From Laguncularia racemosa (taxonomy: Eukaryota > Streptophyta > Magnoliopsida > Myrtales > Combretaceae), in assembly GCA_037954665.1 (NCBI GenBank), contig JBBMOL010000072.1, positions 522,340-586,339 of the forward strand: a stretch of 64,000 bases of DNA, read 5' to 3'. This document shows, one piece after another, positions 25,101-38,488 of this stretch; position 1 is the first letter of the stretch, and the number at the start of each line of letters is the position of its first letter. A program made the translations under genes and the position numbers. The notes under the pieces were generated by a model, which was not told the origin of the DNA, ran no database searches, and saw nothing but the letters and a program-made list of their open reading frames with translations.

Positions 25101-28100
25101 AAGGATCAAATCTAAAATAACCTATCGACAAAAACTAATTTATCTTCTTCTCATTGATTTTAATTCTTAAAACTAGTGTTTGAAAACCATCATCTTAGTA
25201 TCTTGTACTATATATGCAAATCGAAAGTAATAAGGTTATAGTATAAACATTCCATTGTGAAATATTTTATTAATTTTTTGAAGTTTTTATTATAGGAAAA
25301 TCTACTTATATATTATAATATATGGATTGGAATAATTAAAATCATTTACTATTATTTATATTTAATTATAATAAATATTGGTTGTGAATAATAGAATTAT
25401 GTAGCTAAGTATATGTCATGTAATTATACTTTAATGTATAATGTATTAAATTAATATATCAATTAAATGATTTATTTAATAAATTTTACTAATAATTAAT
25501 TAATCAAAATCAAAATTTGAATAAAAACATTTAGTTGATATTTTTCAAACTCTAGTTAATATTATATTTAGTTAAATGATCATGGTTTGATTAACTGAAG
25601 TGTATATACCTAAAAATTTTGAAGTTTTACTTAATATGTATTATAGGAATAAGCAAGTAATTCTACTAAAACTTGGAACTTGCTTCACTGTGCATGGTCA
25701 AATAGGTTTTGGTGATTTTTAAGGCTATAGGGTAGGCACTAGCCACTTATTTTTAGAATCTACTCCATGGAGTAAGGTATAGGGTGTAACATCTCCATAT
25801 CTTATATTTATTCTAAAATCTGTACCGTAAAATATATAAGGTATAAATATTAGGATACCATGTATCATTCTATAAAAATGTTTAATGAATAATATTTTTA
25901 TCTCAATACATATTCAAGGCCTAACCCATTTGACATTACAGAATGTAAAAACTCAAAAGCATATTATATCCTTTATTTCTTAATAGCCTCTCATTTTCTT
26001 TCGAAAATAATACTTCTAATTCGCAAACATAATAAATGTGATTGTAAATCAATATAGAATTATTTCTTTTCTATCTTTTTCGTTAATAGACAATGTTCGA
26101 TCTTTTTTTCTCTGACAATTTAAATACCCAAGTTATATTAGCTTATTTTAAGTTACATTATCTCATTTCAGGTAAGTCCGTAGGAGGTCTTGTTTAGTGT
26201 AAACCACTGCCAGCGAATTATTTTCTTTTTCGGAAGAAATAGAAAAGTTTTAGGAACATTTTTGTATCCTTAGTCTGAATCTTGTTGAAGTATGATAAGA
26301 CAAAATGAAATTTACTTTATTGGGTACAAACAAACACGTAAAAAAATTGACAGGGTGTTGAGCAATTTAATATAAAAAATTTACATTTTAGAGAAATATT
26401 AACAAAAAAATTCTTAAGTTTCATAATGTATCATATGACTTGTGGGCTCCATAGGGTACAACCTGTAGAATAGTTTCTGTAAATCACGGAATTAGTTTCG
26501 GTTCTCAAATTTATGAACCGGTACATATAGAGCAGGATATGGAGCCATGTTTTTATTCATCTCTAGTATTTATAATATATTACATTGTGTATTTGATTAA
26601 ATTGTGAATATTACATCCATACTCCTTGTAAACTAAATATAATCATTTGATTAATCTTTACTAAAATAATCAACTATATATATTCGATATTTCTATATGT
26701 ATGTTTGTAAAATACATATAATTTCTTTTAATATATCGATGTTCAATCACATATAAACAATTAAAGAGATTTATGATAAACATACTAGTTGATAAGGGAT
26801 TAACAGCATGATCACTGTCTAAACTGGCTACTGAGGTACTTGTACATATCATCTTTGAGCTTTAATATTTTTAAAAATCACCCTCAAATAAATTTTTGCT
26901 TCTCAATATAACTCCTTGAACGTTAAAATTGCTATGACATATTCGATTTTACTTTGATATTATTAAATATTATATTTAATTAAACTTTAATAGTGTTATT
27001 TTTTATAGTCGGCACCTGAGTTAGATAAACATATGCCCCCATCTTTTATGTGTCACAATGATGTATACACTAGATGACAAAAGTAAGGAAAGCTAATCAA
27101 GACAGTTATACTAATCAATAGAAGTTTAATTAAATATAATATTAGTAAAGTTTAGAGTTCTAAAAATGAATTTTTTAAAGTATTTTAAGTAAAATTACAA
27201 AATTCAATGATTGAGATTTGAGATTATTTAAATTTTTAAAATATCTTATAACATTATTATAATATCATCTTCTTTCTTTAATCTCAACTACTCATTATCT
27301 TGTTATTTTACCTTATATACTTTAAAGGATCTAAAAATTAAAAAGTAAAAAAAATAAAATAATAATAATAATAAATAAATTTAGCTAGTAAAAGTGATAT
27401 AATCCCCATTGATAAGTAATATATTATTTTAAGCAAGTAAAAGAATTTAGAGACACAAAGAAAAATATGTTTTTATATCATCGGTTCCGCTAATAAATGC
27501 TCCAATCTCTCAATAAGTTCTATATAAATTGAAGTTTACTTACTTTTTATCTAAGTGAACTAACTATCATCTTACGATTATTGTATATTAGCAATTTTAT
27601 TATGAAATAAATAAGATTTCCTTATACCATTTTTAATAAGTGGCTCTAAAAACTCATTATCAAAATCAATAAAACAATTATTAACTATCATTTCCCTAAT
27701 GAGTACTATAATTTAAGCATTAACATTTTTCGGTCACATCATCTTATTGTCATATGATTATAAACATGTTTTAGGTAAAACTTCCCCATAAACTTCAAGT
27801 TTATTCCAAACATTTTTCCGCGGTTTGCCAACGTTATTTCAACGGTTGATCAACAATATTTGAATCACTTCACATGCACACTAGCTTTTTTGTTTTTTTT
27901 AAGTCACCTGGACACTAGATTGTTTAAAATTTTTACCTACACCGTGGCAGATGAACCAGTACCATCGGCTTTCCTCCTCTCTCTCCCTCTCAGAATTGGT
28001 CATCTACAAATCCTATTCCGGGGGATAGTTCTCAAATAAGAGAATCGGAACAACTAGGTTGTCAGGTCTAACAAACCAATCAACCAAGTAGAGACATCAT

Positions 28101-28229
28101 ATTCAATGCTACGACACCAAAGAGAATGTTCTAATGCTCCAGTCTAACAAGTTCTCGGCCTCCTAACAAAGAAAAAAATCAGGTCTACTAATCTGGAGAA
28201 AAACATGGCAGGATCAAAACATCCCATTC
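22113..28229. other. Intergenic region between the two BAHD genes
   Basis: The 3' flank of the first gene has an A-run at 22299-22312 that could mark old poly(A) DNA. The frame at 22113-22376 is only read-through of the 3' UTR. A probable solo LTR is listed separately (23097-23490). The remaining DNA is AT-rich, with (AAT)n-like tracts near 27357-27380 and no sign of a third BAHD copy or fragment. The frames at 24655-24882 and 26670-26852 (minus) have no recognisable content. Confidence 0.55.
23097..23490 (+). repeat. Possible solo LTR of a Copia-like/TRIM element
   Basis: The stretch starts TGTGTCATGGGCTTATCATG. It has a TATA-like word (TGTATATATAGGGG, about 23310-23323) followed by a short leader with CTCCTCATTTGTAAAACAT, and then ends near ACACGGAAACA. 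This order is typical of plant Copia LTRs (U3, TATA, R with TTGTAAAA-type words). No partner LTR, PBS or target duplication was found, so this is a pattern-based call. Confidence 0.35.
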
Positions 28230-28239
28230 TATTTATAAG
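28230..28239 (+). promoter_or_regulatory. TATA box candidate of the second BAHD gene
   Basis: TATTTATAAG lies about 78-87 bases upstream of the ATG at 28317. Inferred from position only. Confidence 0.45.
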
Positions 28240-28316
28240 ATTAAAAATTTTTGTTTCCTTCTTCCTTATGTTAGGACCAAGTGTCTCCAATCTTAAGAGT
28301 ACACTGAAAACCAACC

Positions 28317-29615
28317 ATGAAGATTGATATAATTTCCAGAGAGACAATCAAACCATCCATCTCTTGTAGCTCTAAGACATATGAACTCTCCCTGCTAGAT
28401 CAACTGGCTCCTCCATTTTACATTCCAGTTGTTCTCTTCTATTCAGCACCTCAAAGCAGCGACGTGTTTAGTCACAATGCCATATATGACAAATTGAAGA
28501 GATCCTTATCAGAAACTCTAACCAACTTCTATCCTTTGGCAGGAGGCATCAAGGGTAATTCACTTTCAGTTAAAATGACAGATGAGGGTGTCCTATTTGT
28601 AAGAGCTCAAGTGAATGACATTGAGCTCTCGGAATTTCTTGAAAGCCCAGAATTGGATTCTGTCCAAAAGCTCCTGCCTTTACATCCTTACCATGTAAGC
28701 TCAGAAAATTCTCATGCAACCACGATCCAGTTAAACAAGTTCGCATGTGGAGGACTAGCAATTGGCGTCTGCATTTCCCATAAAATAGCTGATGGTGGAA
28801 CCCTTTCCACTTTCCTTAGTACTTGGGCTGCAATTGCCCAAGGTGCCTATAAGATCGCCCCTCCCTCCTTTGATACTGCCACCATACTTCCACCCAGAGA
28901 TATTCATTTGCCTATGCCAAAAAACTTAATCAAGACACAGAAGGTGGTAACGAGGAGGCTTGTATTCAATTCTGCTGGCTTGGCATCCTTGAGAGCTGAA
29001 GCCAGCAAAAATTCAAGCATAGACAACCCTACTCTTGTTGAAGCTGTGACAGCTCTAATATCTAAGGCAGCCATAGATGCTAGACTCAAAGTCTCTGAGA
29101 AACGTGTTTCATCAACTGTGATATCCCATGTGGTAAACTTGAGAGGAAGAGTATCCTCATCGTTAGCAGAAAATTGTTTTGGAAACATATGGCGATTTGC
29201 CATTGCTCAGATAAAAAACAGGGAAGACAACAAAATTGAACTGAATACTTTAGTGCAAGAACTGAGAAAAGCAATAAGGAAAATTGATGGTGAGTATATG
29301 AGGAAGCTTCAAGGCGAGGATGGACTTCATCATGCTGGCAAGGTGGTGGAAGAAGTAAACAAATTGATGTATGAGGGAGAGGTCCAAGCTTACAGGTTCA
29401 GCAGCTGGGTGAGGTTTCCATTTTATGAGACGGACTTTGGTTGGGGGAAACCAATTTGGGCATGCATTAGCAATGCGCCTATTAAAAATGTGGTCATTCT
29501 CATGGGTTCCAGGACTGGTGGAATGGAAGCATGGGTGACTTTGGAGGAACGAGAGATGACTCAATTTCTACTAGACCCCCTGCTCCTGCAATTTGCTTCA
29601 GCATCAAACAAATAG
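28317..29615 (+). CDS. BAHD acyltransferase (vinorine synthase / acetyl-CoA-benzylalcohol-like clade)
   Basis: An intronless gene of 432 codons with an intact frame. It carries the BAHD catalytic motif HKIADG (His155, Asp159, Gly160) and the structural motif DFGWG (373-377). Family landmarks include SRETIKPS near the N-terminus, LSLLDQLAPPFYIPVVLFY (25-42), NFYPLAGG (70-77, where most relatives have GR), CGGLAIGVCISHKIADGGTL (144-163) and NLRGRVSSSLAENCFGNIWR (274-293). The protein should transfer an acyl group from CoA to a specialised-metabolite hydroxyl in the cytosol; donor and acceptor are unknown. It is the same size and order of motifs as the gene at 20814 but the sequence differs widely, so this is an old pair rather than a recent tandem duplicate. 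The start ATG follows a TATA-like word at about 80 bases. Confidence 0.93.
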   Translation: MKIDIISRETIKPSISCSSKTYELSLLDQLAPPFYIPVVLFYSAPQSSDVFSHNAIYDKLKRSLSETLTNFYPLAGGIKGNSLSVKMTDEGVLFVRAQVNDIELSEFLESPELDSVQKLLPLHPYHVSSENSHATTIQLNKFACGGLAIGVCISHKIADGGTLSTFLSTWAAIAQGAYKIAPPSFDTATILPPRDIHLPMPKNLIKTQKVVTRRLVFNSAGLASLRAEASKNSSIDNPTLVEAVTALISKAAIDARLKVSEKRVSSTVISHVVNLRGRVSSSLAENCFGNIWRFAIAQIKNREDNKIELNTLVQELRKAIRKIDGEYMRKLQGEDGLHHAGKVVEEVNKLMYEGEVQAYRFSSWVRFPFYETDFGWGKPIWACISNAPIKNVVILMGSRTGGMEAWVTLEEREMTQFLLDPLLLQFASASNK

Positions 29616-30454
29616 GACTATACAAAACTAAAATGCTTTGGATTTTGAATTGGAATTACATATAGCTTATTCTATAAAATGGATTCGTATAATTACAGGA
29701 ATATATGTGGAGTACGTGCTTATTAGGTTGGCCCAGTACAGTAGCATGCATTCTTTCAAACTTTTTATACAGGGAAGTCAGTGGATTCTTCACGCCTTTC
29801 TTTTATTCTTTACAAAAATTGTTGAGTAGCCACCTACTGCACTACTGAATCTTCAATTCCATCCCTAAACTCTACCCTCTTGAACATCTGCCCCCAAGTC
29901 GTGGTGATTGGGAAAAACAGATAATAAAAGCAATATAGTAGGGCAGGAAGATTCACATGTATGGACGAGAAAATATCACTCATATTCTTCTATATCTGTG
30001 TAGAGGAGCTAATACCAGCAAGTTCAATTTAGACAGCAACATGCTACCATAGAAGTATATATTAAGACTATGATTTAAGTCTACTGCACTAATGATATCT
30101 AACTCAAATATTTAATACCCATAACTCACAAATCAACCCGCAAACAAGGTTCAGGCAGGCATGCAGCTATGTCATATGTCAAGATCTTGAACTGAGGCTG
30201 CAGTAGCAGTTTGAGAGTCATCTTGATGGTGCTGTCATCTATCGCTTCCTTCACTCTGCCTCAAGAAAAACTCAACCTTTGAAAAGAGGCAATCTTAAAC
30301 ATTTGGACACCAAGCGAATGGACCACCTAATAATGGACAAATGAATAATGCAAGCCAGGTAAACCTTACTTTACAAATAACCGCAAAGCACTTCATCCTT
30401 CTAATGGCCCTTCCTATTAACAAGAAACTTCTTGACCTTAAACATTTCCCTGTA
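29616..30454. other. Convergent 3' flanks of BAHD gene 2 and the PP2A subunit gene
   Basis: 840 bases between two stop codons that face each other. No further gene is seen. It presumably holds the 3' UTRs of both genes. The plus frame at 29638-29829 has no recognisable content. Confidence 0.6.
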
Positions 30455-33400
30455 TTACAAGAGTGAAGAAGCCTGATTGTGCAATGTGTCAGGTATCAGT
30501 ACTGCTTCATTACTTGCTCCTTTCATTCTAGCAATTTCTTCTAATTGTTTCCATGTGACTTCATGTTTTTCCTTGATTTCTTCAGCATTTGCTTCATCTT
30601 CCTGAAACTTCTGCAAGCATTCCTCAAATAGCTCAGGATCTGTATCAGAAAAAACTTTCCGCACATTTAGCGTCAAACTTTGCACAACTTGGTTCCAGTG
30701 ATTTTGGCAATTTTTTTCCAAAGCGGGAAAGACAATGGGGAGTATAACACTACGATTTTGTCTTATCAGATTTTCAATGTGATCGTTGTTCCACAAATAC
30801 AAAGCCCTTTCTGCAACCTGGAGGAAAGAATTAAGATTCTCTAAGCATGTACTATGCATAAAAGGTGATAAAGTTACTTGATTAACTTGAAAACCTAAAA
30901 TTTGCTTTCAAGATGTAATGAATGTAGCTAATGCTGCAGCACAGTTTCACTTATGCAAATTAGCAAAAAGAATATATATATATATATAAAGATGTATAAT
31001 AAACTAATTTTTGGATGCGATTAGCATATGTCTAAAGAAATGCTATAGAGTTAAGAACAAAATCAATATGATAGAAGATGGAACCATGAAACTAATCCCA
31101 AGGTAGCCATACTGACAACCAAGAAAATTTTGATGAACCATGGTAGCTTTAACCAAAAGATCAAAGTTAAGGTAGAGGTGCAAATTTATAATTCAATATT
31201 CTGCTCCATGTATGGGTTAACATGCTAACTAAAGGCCATCTAACCCAGAGGGAAAGAACAATGAGACTGGGATTCAATAAGGAATATTACCACATTTGTG
31301 TAATAGAGGAGGATGTTGCCAGAGCCAAGGTGGTAACTGGTAAGTTCTTTGATTTACTCAGGAACAGTCAATTGCAGAAGAATTCAATCTTCTATCTTTT
31401 TGTGTTCTCTCAAGTACATCATTCTGAAACAAATTACTCTGCTTCCAGTAAAATATTGAACCTATACTTCTTTGGCATCTTCATGTACCATGCAGGATAA
31501 GTAGCTTGAAGATTTTACATTGAGACTGGATTGCCAACTGGTAGTTTACTACAATGAGCATCAAGTACTACATGCATGTGTACACAGAACAAGGACCAAG
31601 CTGTTCCTAAAATTTAAAGTTTAAACCGCAATTTTTCAGGGCTAAGCATGGCAACACCACACCGTTTAGAAATAACTTATCAAGGTATTTAAAAGAAGCT
31701 TAGGCTAAGAATCCTCCATGATGATAATGCTGTCATTGCCAAAGCAAACATTCTGAAAACATTGAACCGCCTGTATGCAAATGCAGCATTACCCTAGTGT
31801 AGCCTTTTTTTTCCCCCTTTTTTGTGGTAAACAGAAGGGCAGAGACATAATTAGACTGATTAGCTCCATGCACACAAACCACCTTATGAGACCCATGCAC
31901 CAGGCAATGATATGCAGGTATGCCCAAGAGTGCCCTTTTACAACTCAAGACCTCATACTACCCTATTAGTCAGCTTGACTGGAAATGACATGGCCATAAT
32001 ATCACAAAAGCTTCCAGTTACATGAGTCCTTAATCAAATAGGTACTGACCCAACTGGATTGCCACTATAGCCCAGCTGAGTATAAAATTTATGTCACATC
32101 AATCTCTTGCATCAACTTGGCCTATCTTTATCTTGATAATTTATACATAAATTTTTAAGGTGGATGTGCATTCAAAAGAGGGAAATAAAAAGATTAATGA
32201 AAATGAATGTAACTGGATCAACGATGAACTACCAACAGTAAATAGTAATTTCAACGAGAACCTGACTAGGCTCTTGACTAATCACGAATGTCATGTCAAC
32301 TCATATACATCAACATGCGTAGATTAGGAGCTAATAACTAGATCATGTACATGCGAGTCATTCATAAAGAACTTCTCAGAGGAAGGGGAAAAAAGGGAAG
32401 GATAGAAAGAAAGAAGAAGATGAAGAAGAAGAAGCAGAGAACTGAAGACTGCAGGCTCACTGCCAATATTAATGATAAACCATGTCCATTCTTGCAGGGC
32501 CAACCATCTATGTCCTCAAAGCTAAAATAAAATAAGTTAGAAATTTCAAACACGGAGAGGGGTATTGTGAAAAGGTAAAGAAGTTTTGGAAGTAGAAGTT
32601 AAGAGTTGAGCAAGTTCTTCTCACCTACACACTATTCAATGTAAACAATACTGGGACTCAAGCATCAAAAGATATTTTGCAGATCAAATGCAGGGTGCAT
32701 ATTAAAGAATTGATTGCATACTATTGGCCACTTCAAATGGCCAATAGTATGTTAAAGTAAACCCCATCATTCAATACCTGAAAATGCAAACTGCTCAAGC
32801 AACGAGCGATTTGTTGGAAAAGTGGTACCATACATCTCTGGAACTCTGCTGGCTGAGTTGCTTCTAGAATTTCTTCCAGATCACTTAAAAACATAACCTC
32901 CTTTGAACTATTAGTTACAGGCCAATACTTTAATAGACCTCTTATGACTGTATCTGCAAGTTTGCAGTCTTTCTCGACAAACTGCACAACACAATATGAT
33001 AACTGCTGATGATACATGGGCAAGCATTTTGGTTTGTGCAAAGGAATAAGTGCCCTAACAAGGAACAGTTTGTGTTCTTCTTTTAATGGAAGAGCAAAGC
33101 CATTAATTATACTGCCCAAAACTTCTAACAGCTCAGCAATGCCATTATGCTTTTCCATTTCAAAGATAAAGTGGAAGAACATGTTATTTATGGCTTTCCT
33201 AACGAAAGGCCGATGGACCATGAACTTTCCATAAATTCGATGCAGTATTGTTTTCAAATATTCCCTCTCTCTAGGATCCTCGGAATCAAAAAGGTCCAAC
33301 AACTTGAGAACAAAAGAGTGATCGATATATCTCTTAGCCAACTTTGCATCTGTCTCTGGAGATGCAACAAACCTCAAAAGAAACTCATAAACAATTTGCA

Positions 33401-33995
33401 AATGAGGCCAAGCAGGGTCCATCGAAGGCTCCTCCTCTTCCAAATCAAAAGCCTCAAAAACCCTATTGTCACAGGGTTGAGGAGTAAATACTCTAAACAA
33501 GTTCAAAGATACCATTTTTACAATCTCTTGCATGACATTTTCTGTGAACTTTACATTAGCAGAAGTAACATAATCCACAAGCTCAAGAAGCGTCTGGCGT
33601 TTGATATCCTTCTCTTTCAAATTCTTTGTCAAGTCAGTAAAGTCAAACAGAACACAACACAAGTTCAACTTCTTGATGAACAAATTCTGCTTCTCTGAGT
33701 TAGAAACATCCCTAAAACCAGGCAGCGGTTCATAAGAAGCAACCATTACATTATCATTCACCTGCAAGTTCACAATCTGTGCAGGCTTACTCCCATGCCC
33801 ATTTCCCAAATTCAAAACAGAATCACGGGCCAAAACAGACATATTATTCAAGCCATCTACTCGATGACCTGTAACCTCACTACCTCTTAAACCAACACTA
33901 GTCTTCACCGATGAGGGAACACAATCCACATGATCACGATTATCGGACGATTTGGACGGCTTCCGAGGGAGCCGGCCAAGTATCTGCTTGATCAT
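30455..33995 (-). CDS. Serine/threonine protein phosphatase 2A B' (B56) regulatory subunit
   Basis: Two coding exons on the minus strand: 33995-32778 (406 codons) and 30817-30455 (120 codons plus stop), 526 aa in all. The intron (32777-30818, 1,960 bases) has a GTATTG donor and an ...CTCCAG acceptor and falls between codons. The junction reads SSLHFQ/VAERALYLWNN, a block that is near-invariant in B56 proteins. The subunit directs the PP2A catalytic core to substrates. Conserved HEAT-type core words are HRIYGKF (252-258), EKHNGIAELLEVLGSIINGF (281-300), ALPLKEEHK (301-309) and LKYWPVTNSSKEVMFL (355-370). His252, Arg253, Tyr255 and Arg262 match the residues that line the LxxIxE peptide pocket of animal B56. 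The N-terminus MIKQILGRLPRKPSKSS resembles the plant B'-gamma/eta/theta group; the exact paralogue was not determined. The ATG at 33995 is the first in frame and gives this conserved N-terminus. Confidence 0.93.
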
Positions 33996-34690
33996 CTCTC
34001 AAACAAACCAAATCAAACCGAACTGAACTGAACTAAAGCCTCCAAGCAACCTCCCAAGCTTCAATTAACTACCAAAAACACCGAGACAGAATCAACATCT
34101 CAACTATACAGCATAAGGATATTCCTAAACCCTATAATGAACCTTAACAATCAGACAATAACTTCACATTGCAACCTAAATCCATCGATATTTCCTGACG
34201 TTTTCAAACAAGTACCGGCTGCTTTGAGCAGAGTGATTCTCCAATTTAGCACCTTTTCATTGCAAAACCAACAGCAAAGTATTAATCAGAGTTCAAAAAA
34301 CAAGACTAACTATTTGGCACTCGATGAAACCAAATTTGTTAAGGAGATCGAAGTTCGTCGAGATTCCGTAGTGCCGATCTAAGATGGAAAGATCGAACAT
34401 TTCGGAACAGAAATGAATACAATGAACAACACAATACACTAATCTAATCTATCACTTGAAAATGAGAATGAAGTATTAAGTGAAAAGAGGAACTAGATTA
34501 CCAGCAATAGAGTACTGTAGTTGTTCTTCTTAAGCTAGTATTGTTGCGCTTTTAGAGAGAGAAACAGTTACCAAAGGGGGTTAACAGGAGTTGAGTGAGA
34601 GAGAGAGAGTGGAAAAGAAAAAGAGCATGGAACATGCGAGAGCAGAGAAGAAGTTTGACGAAATTGAAGAGGAGAAAGGTTAAAAATATT
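33996..34690 (-). promoter_or_regulatory. 5' leader and promoter region of the PP2A B' gene
   Basis: The stretch upstream of the ATG contains a pyrimidine-rich tract on the coding strand (GA repeats around 34591-34616 on the plus strand), common in plant 5' leaders. A GTAATC word at about 34505 on the minus strand could be the donor of a 5'-UTR intron, as many plant B' genes have one, but the acceptor was not settled. The plus frame at 34137-34382 has no recognised content. Confidence 0.4.
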
Positions 34691-37600
34691 ATATTTTTGT
34701 CTGGTTTAAATACATATGGCGAATCTAGTTTCCGCCGACTATTTCAAATAGGAAATCGATCGTTATAAACCATAATAGATATGATTATAAAATAATAATT
34801 AATTATTTAATATAATATTAATGTTATATTTTAACATTTAAATTTTTAATTTTTTATTTTAAACCCTTATATATTATTAATTATCTATTTTAACAATTAA
34901 AAAATTCGATACTCTATTTAAATTTAAATCTATATATTAATTTTTTCTTTTATAATTTTTCCTTTTTTTTTTTAAATATTACTATAAGTATATCAATTGG
35001 GAAACTAATTCGAAAAATATACTACTTAAAATTGATACTTCAACTATTAATTTTAAGGTCTTAAATTGATGATTGAAGTTTCATATTATTTTTTTTTTAT
35101 CATACCTTATACAAACATGACACTCATAATGAAATTGGTGTTTCAACTATTGATTTTAGACCAACTTAAAATTGATAGTTAAAGTAGCAACTTTAGGTGA
35201 TATATTTTTTAAATTAGTTTCCCAATTAGCACATTTTTAAGATTATTTTTTAAATGGGGAATAATATATCCCTTTTCCCAATTGTAGAATAACTTCTTCT
35301 TCTTTTTTTCATTACAATAAGAAAATTATTAGAATAAACTTATTTTTAAGTCTTAATTATATTTTTTAATAGAAGTACTTACCTTTTAATAAAGGTATTT
35401 AAAATTTCATAATAAATTATCAGCTTTTTTTTGTACAAATATTTAAAAATTGGTACATACCATTCCAACACAACATTGACCTTGAGACTAGTAGTCATTC
35501 ATTGAAAGATTAGTTTACATAGGCTATAAGGACTGGCAAATAAAATTTCTTTTATTTCTCTATTTATTATTGTTATCATCAATTTGTTTTAAGGAAAAAA
35601 TGAAGAATTTTGTTTTCACATCTATTTAATTAATAGGAGATACATATTCACATCACTAATAACATGTTTGGTTTATAAAATGAAATAAGGTAGGAATAAA
35701 ATAACAATTTTTAAAGAATTGAATAAAGAAAAAATATCTATTTTTTATTTTTCATTTGAGATTTCATGAATAAACATGCAAGTATATTGAAAAATAAATA
35801 AATAAAGCTATTTTCTTGGCCTTATAAAGGAATCGCAGTTCTTCATTTTATAATAATGGCAATTTTATAAAATAATTGTTTTATCAACTAAATGCACAAA
35901 TAAATTTATAGGAAAGAAATTACTGTTGTATTATATCCTTATGAAGTTGATGGGAATCAAAATTTGTTCCATTGTAATTCAAGACAAAGAAAGATCTGGA
36001 GTGTCAAAAATTAGGTTAAAAGTTCGAAATTATATTATAGAAAAGTATACAGTCAAGTTCACGAGCATATTTATAGGCATGATTATCTTCACAACCAAGA
36101 ATATGGGCATGTTGAACTGATGACCAATTAGGTTCACAATCAAGACCATGATCATGTTTTTTATTGTGATTCTCCAAACAAGCCCTTTTTCCATTTGTTT
36201 TTATGCAATTTATTTGTATTTTGTTGTCCTTTATTTTCAAGTATGCTAGGGTTTTAGTAGGTATTTAAGTATCTTTTAAAAGTTAACCATTGACTTATAA
36301 ATTAATAAAAATCAAAAGAAAGAAAATTTAAAGATCTAAACCCTAGATTTATAAGTTAGACTCGTCCTATTTTTGTAAAAGCTCATAAGCTTTGCTAAGA
36401 ATATAACAACAGACTTTTTTTGGGTTTTTCTACTTGACTTAATATTAGTTTTTTTTTTTTAAGTTGATATGACATTTTCTTTATTCAAATCTCTTATATG
36501 TCATTTACTCTATAATTTTGTTACTATGTAATAGTTCAAATAAGTAAAAAATAATAAAGTAACATATATGTGAGGATTTATATATATATAGGAAAGAGCT
36601 TAATTTTAAAAGTCCAAAAACCTGCACAATAATGAAATTTTCTTTCTCTTAATATATAGATCAATAATTGACTTCAAATTAATTGTCCATATCAATAATA
36701 GGAGATACATAGGCAACTAACTCATAAAAAATTAAACCCCACAATTATTTCAAATGATGTAAAATGTTAACTTTAAAAAAAAAAAAATTATATAGTTTCA
36801 AGGTTTTCAAAGATTATCTGTATAATTTACCCAATTATTTTTCCAATGAAATGCAAATTCACATGCCTTATGTCTCATCAAAATCGTTATTGAACTCTTT
36901 AGATCCAACAACAGCCTCTTTTCATGAAGGACAAAAAAAAAAAGAAGGCTTTTTCAAAGATTTTAAATATATATATATATATATGTATATTATTTCCTTT
37001 AGAGCTTATAAACCAAAAAGAATATTTTAAAAATTTTCCATCAAAAATCAATATTTAATAGTTCAAATGCTATTGAAAAATACAACATTTCTCTAATTTT
37101 TTTACAACCTGTAATTTTTTCCCCTATTGACCTTATTAAAATGACAAATTAAACACCTATTAGAAGAGAAGAAGCTTAGGTTCTTCACCATTACAAACCA
37201 GTCGTTTCATCACAGCCTACAAGAATGCAAGCAACAACCATTCACGTACACATATACTAGTCAAGCTTAATCACAACATATACAAGAAGTAAATACTACA
37301 CAAACAGGATGGCAACAATAAGTTTGGAGGATTCATTAAGCAATCAAGTTTGACAAGGAAGAGTTGTTACATCAAGAGAAGCCAAGCCATAAGCAAAACG
37401 GGACTCTTAGTGGGCAAGTACGAACATAACACGTGGAAACAAAAAAAAAAAAGACAACGCAAAGTCTGAAGCAACAATCTTACAAGAAATGTAGACATCG
37501 AAGGGCAGAGGCGAGGGTGCAAAAGGGCCTCTCTCTCTTTAAACCATTTTTTTTTTCCTGATAAAATGCGTATTATTAACTGACATGTTCTGACATGACA

Positions 37601-38488
37601 TACAAATGGCCAAGGTACTTTATATCCTTACGTGTTTAACAAGACTTTTAAACTAAAACGATAAGTCATCAATACTCTAACATGTCCTCCAGGTTGGCGA
37701 CTTTTGGACTTAATAACTAATGTCTATAGACTCAAAACAAAAGCTTATGAAAACTTTATTACAAGTCTTAAAAGTCTGACCAATCGGAACATTACAATTA
37801 CAGTCACTAGATATGGATATGCTCTGCTCAATTGACTAACAATTCACTCGAATGAAGTTCCGGAATTCTTGTAGACCCTAAAGCAGTTCATTCGAATAGG
37901 TCTGAAACCGTTGAAAATTTGGAATGAAGTATTGTCTTCACTTTGTGGCTTATCTCAGCATGGCTTATTCAAATGACACAAATACAAAATTTGAGCAAAG
38001 TCATGCTCTGCAATTTATGCTTGGTTCCCATCAACTGCCTTTCAAATGAACAGATATCTGCAACTTATGATGCAGCTACCGATTGATTTCATTCCAAAGG
38101 GCAATTGTCCTTATCAAGGAGTCTTCCTTGTTCCTTACCATTACCAAAACGGTACAAATTATGCTTTGTTCTCATCAACTGCCAGTAATTCTATTCCCTA
38201 CTAATACTCCTGTACAATATTGATGCACAGGAAAATCCAGAAACTTTATTTCACTACAAAGCGGAATCACCCTTCTCATGAAGTTTTCCTTGTTCCTTAC
38301 CATTACCAAAATGGTAAAAATTATGCTTTGTTCTCATCAACTGCCAGTAATTCTACTCCCTACAGAATCAATGCACGGGAAAATCCAGAAACTTTGACAT
38401 TTGATTCAGCACTAATAGTGTAAAATGAAACTTCATTCACTAAATACAAGACTAAACAACAAAATGCAGCTAGAAGGAAGCAACTTGA
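34691..38488. other. Intergenic region between the PP2A and peptidase genes
   Basis: Strongly AT-rich, with an (AT)n microsatellite at about 36967-36984 and A/T homopolymers. No gene was recognised. The right end holds a tandem duplication (listed separately) and is the 3' flank of the peptidase gene, which lies on the minus strand. Confidence 0.55.
38121..38394. repeat. Two-copy tandem duplication, ~160-bp period, 3' of the peptidase gene
   Basis: Copy 1 (about 38121-38246) and copy 2 (about 38282-38394) share long near-identical words: TTCCTTGTTCCTTACCATT, ATTATGCTTTGTTCTCATCA and GGAAAATCCAGAAACTT. A third, more diverged trace (TTATGCTTGGTTCCCATCAACTGCC) lies near 38016-38040. Both copies keep an open plus frame, but no domain is known. 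Confidence 0.8.

Noticed and set aside
33147..33698. 183-codon plus-strand frame
   Set aside because: Antisense shadow of exon 1 of the PP2A B' gene.
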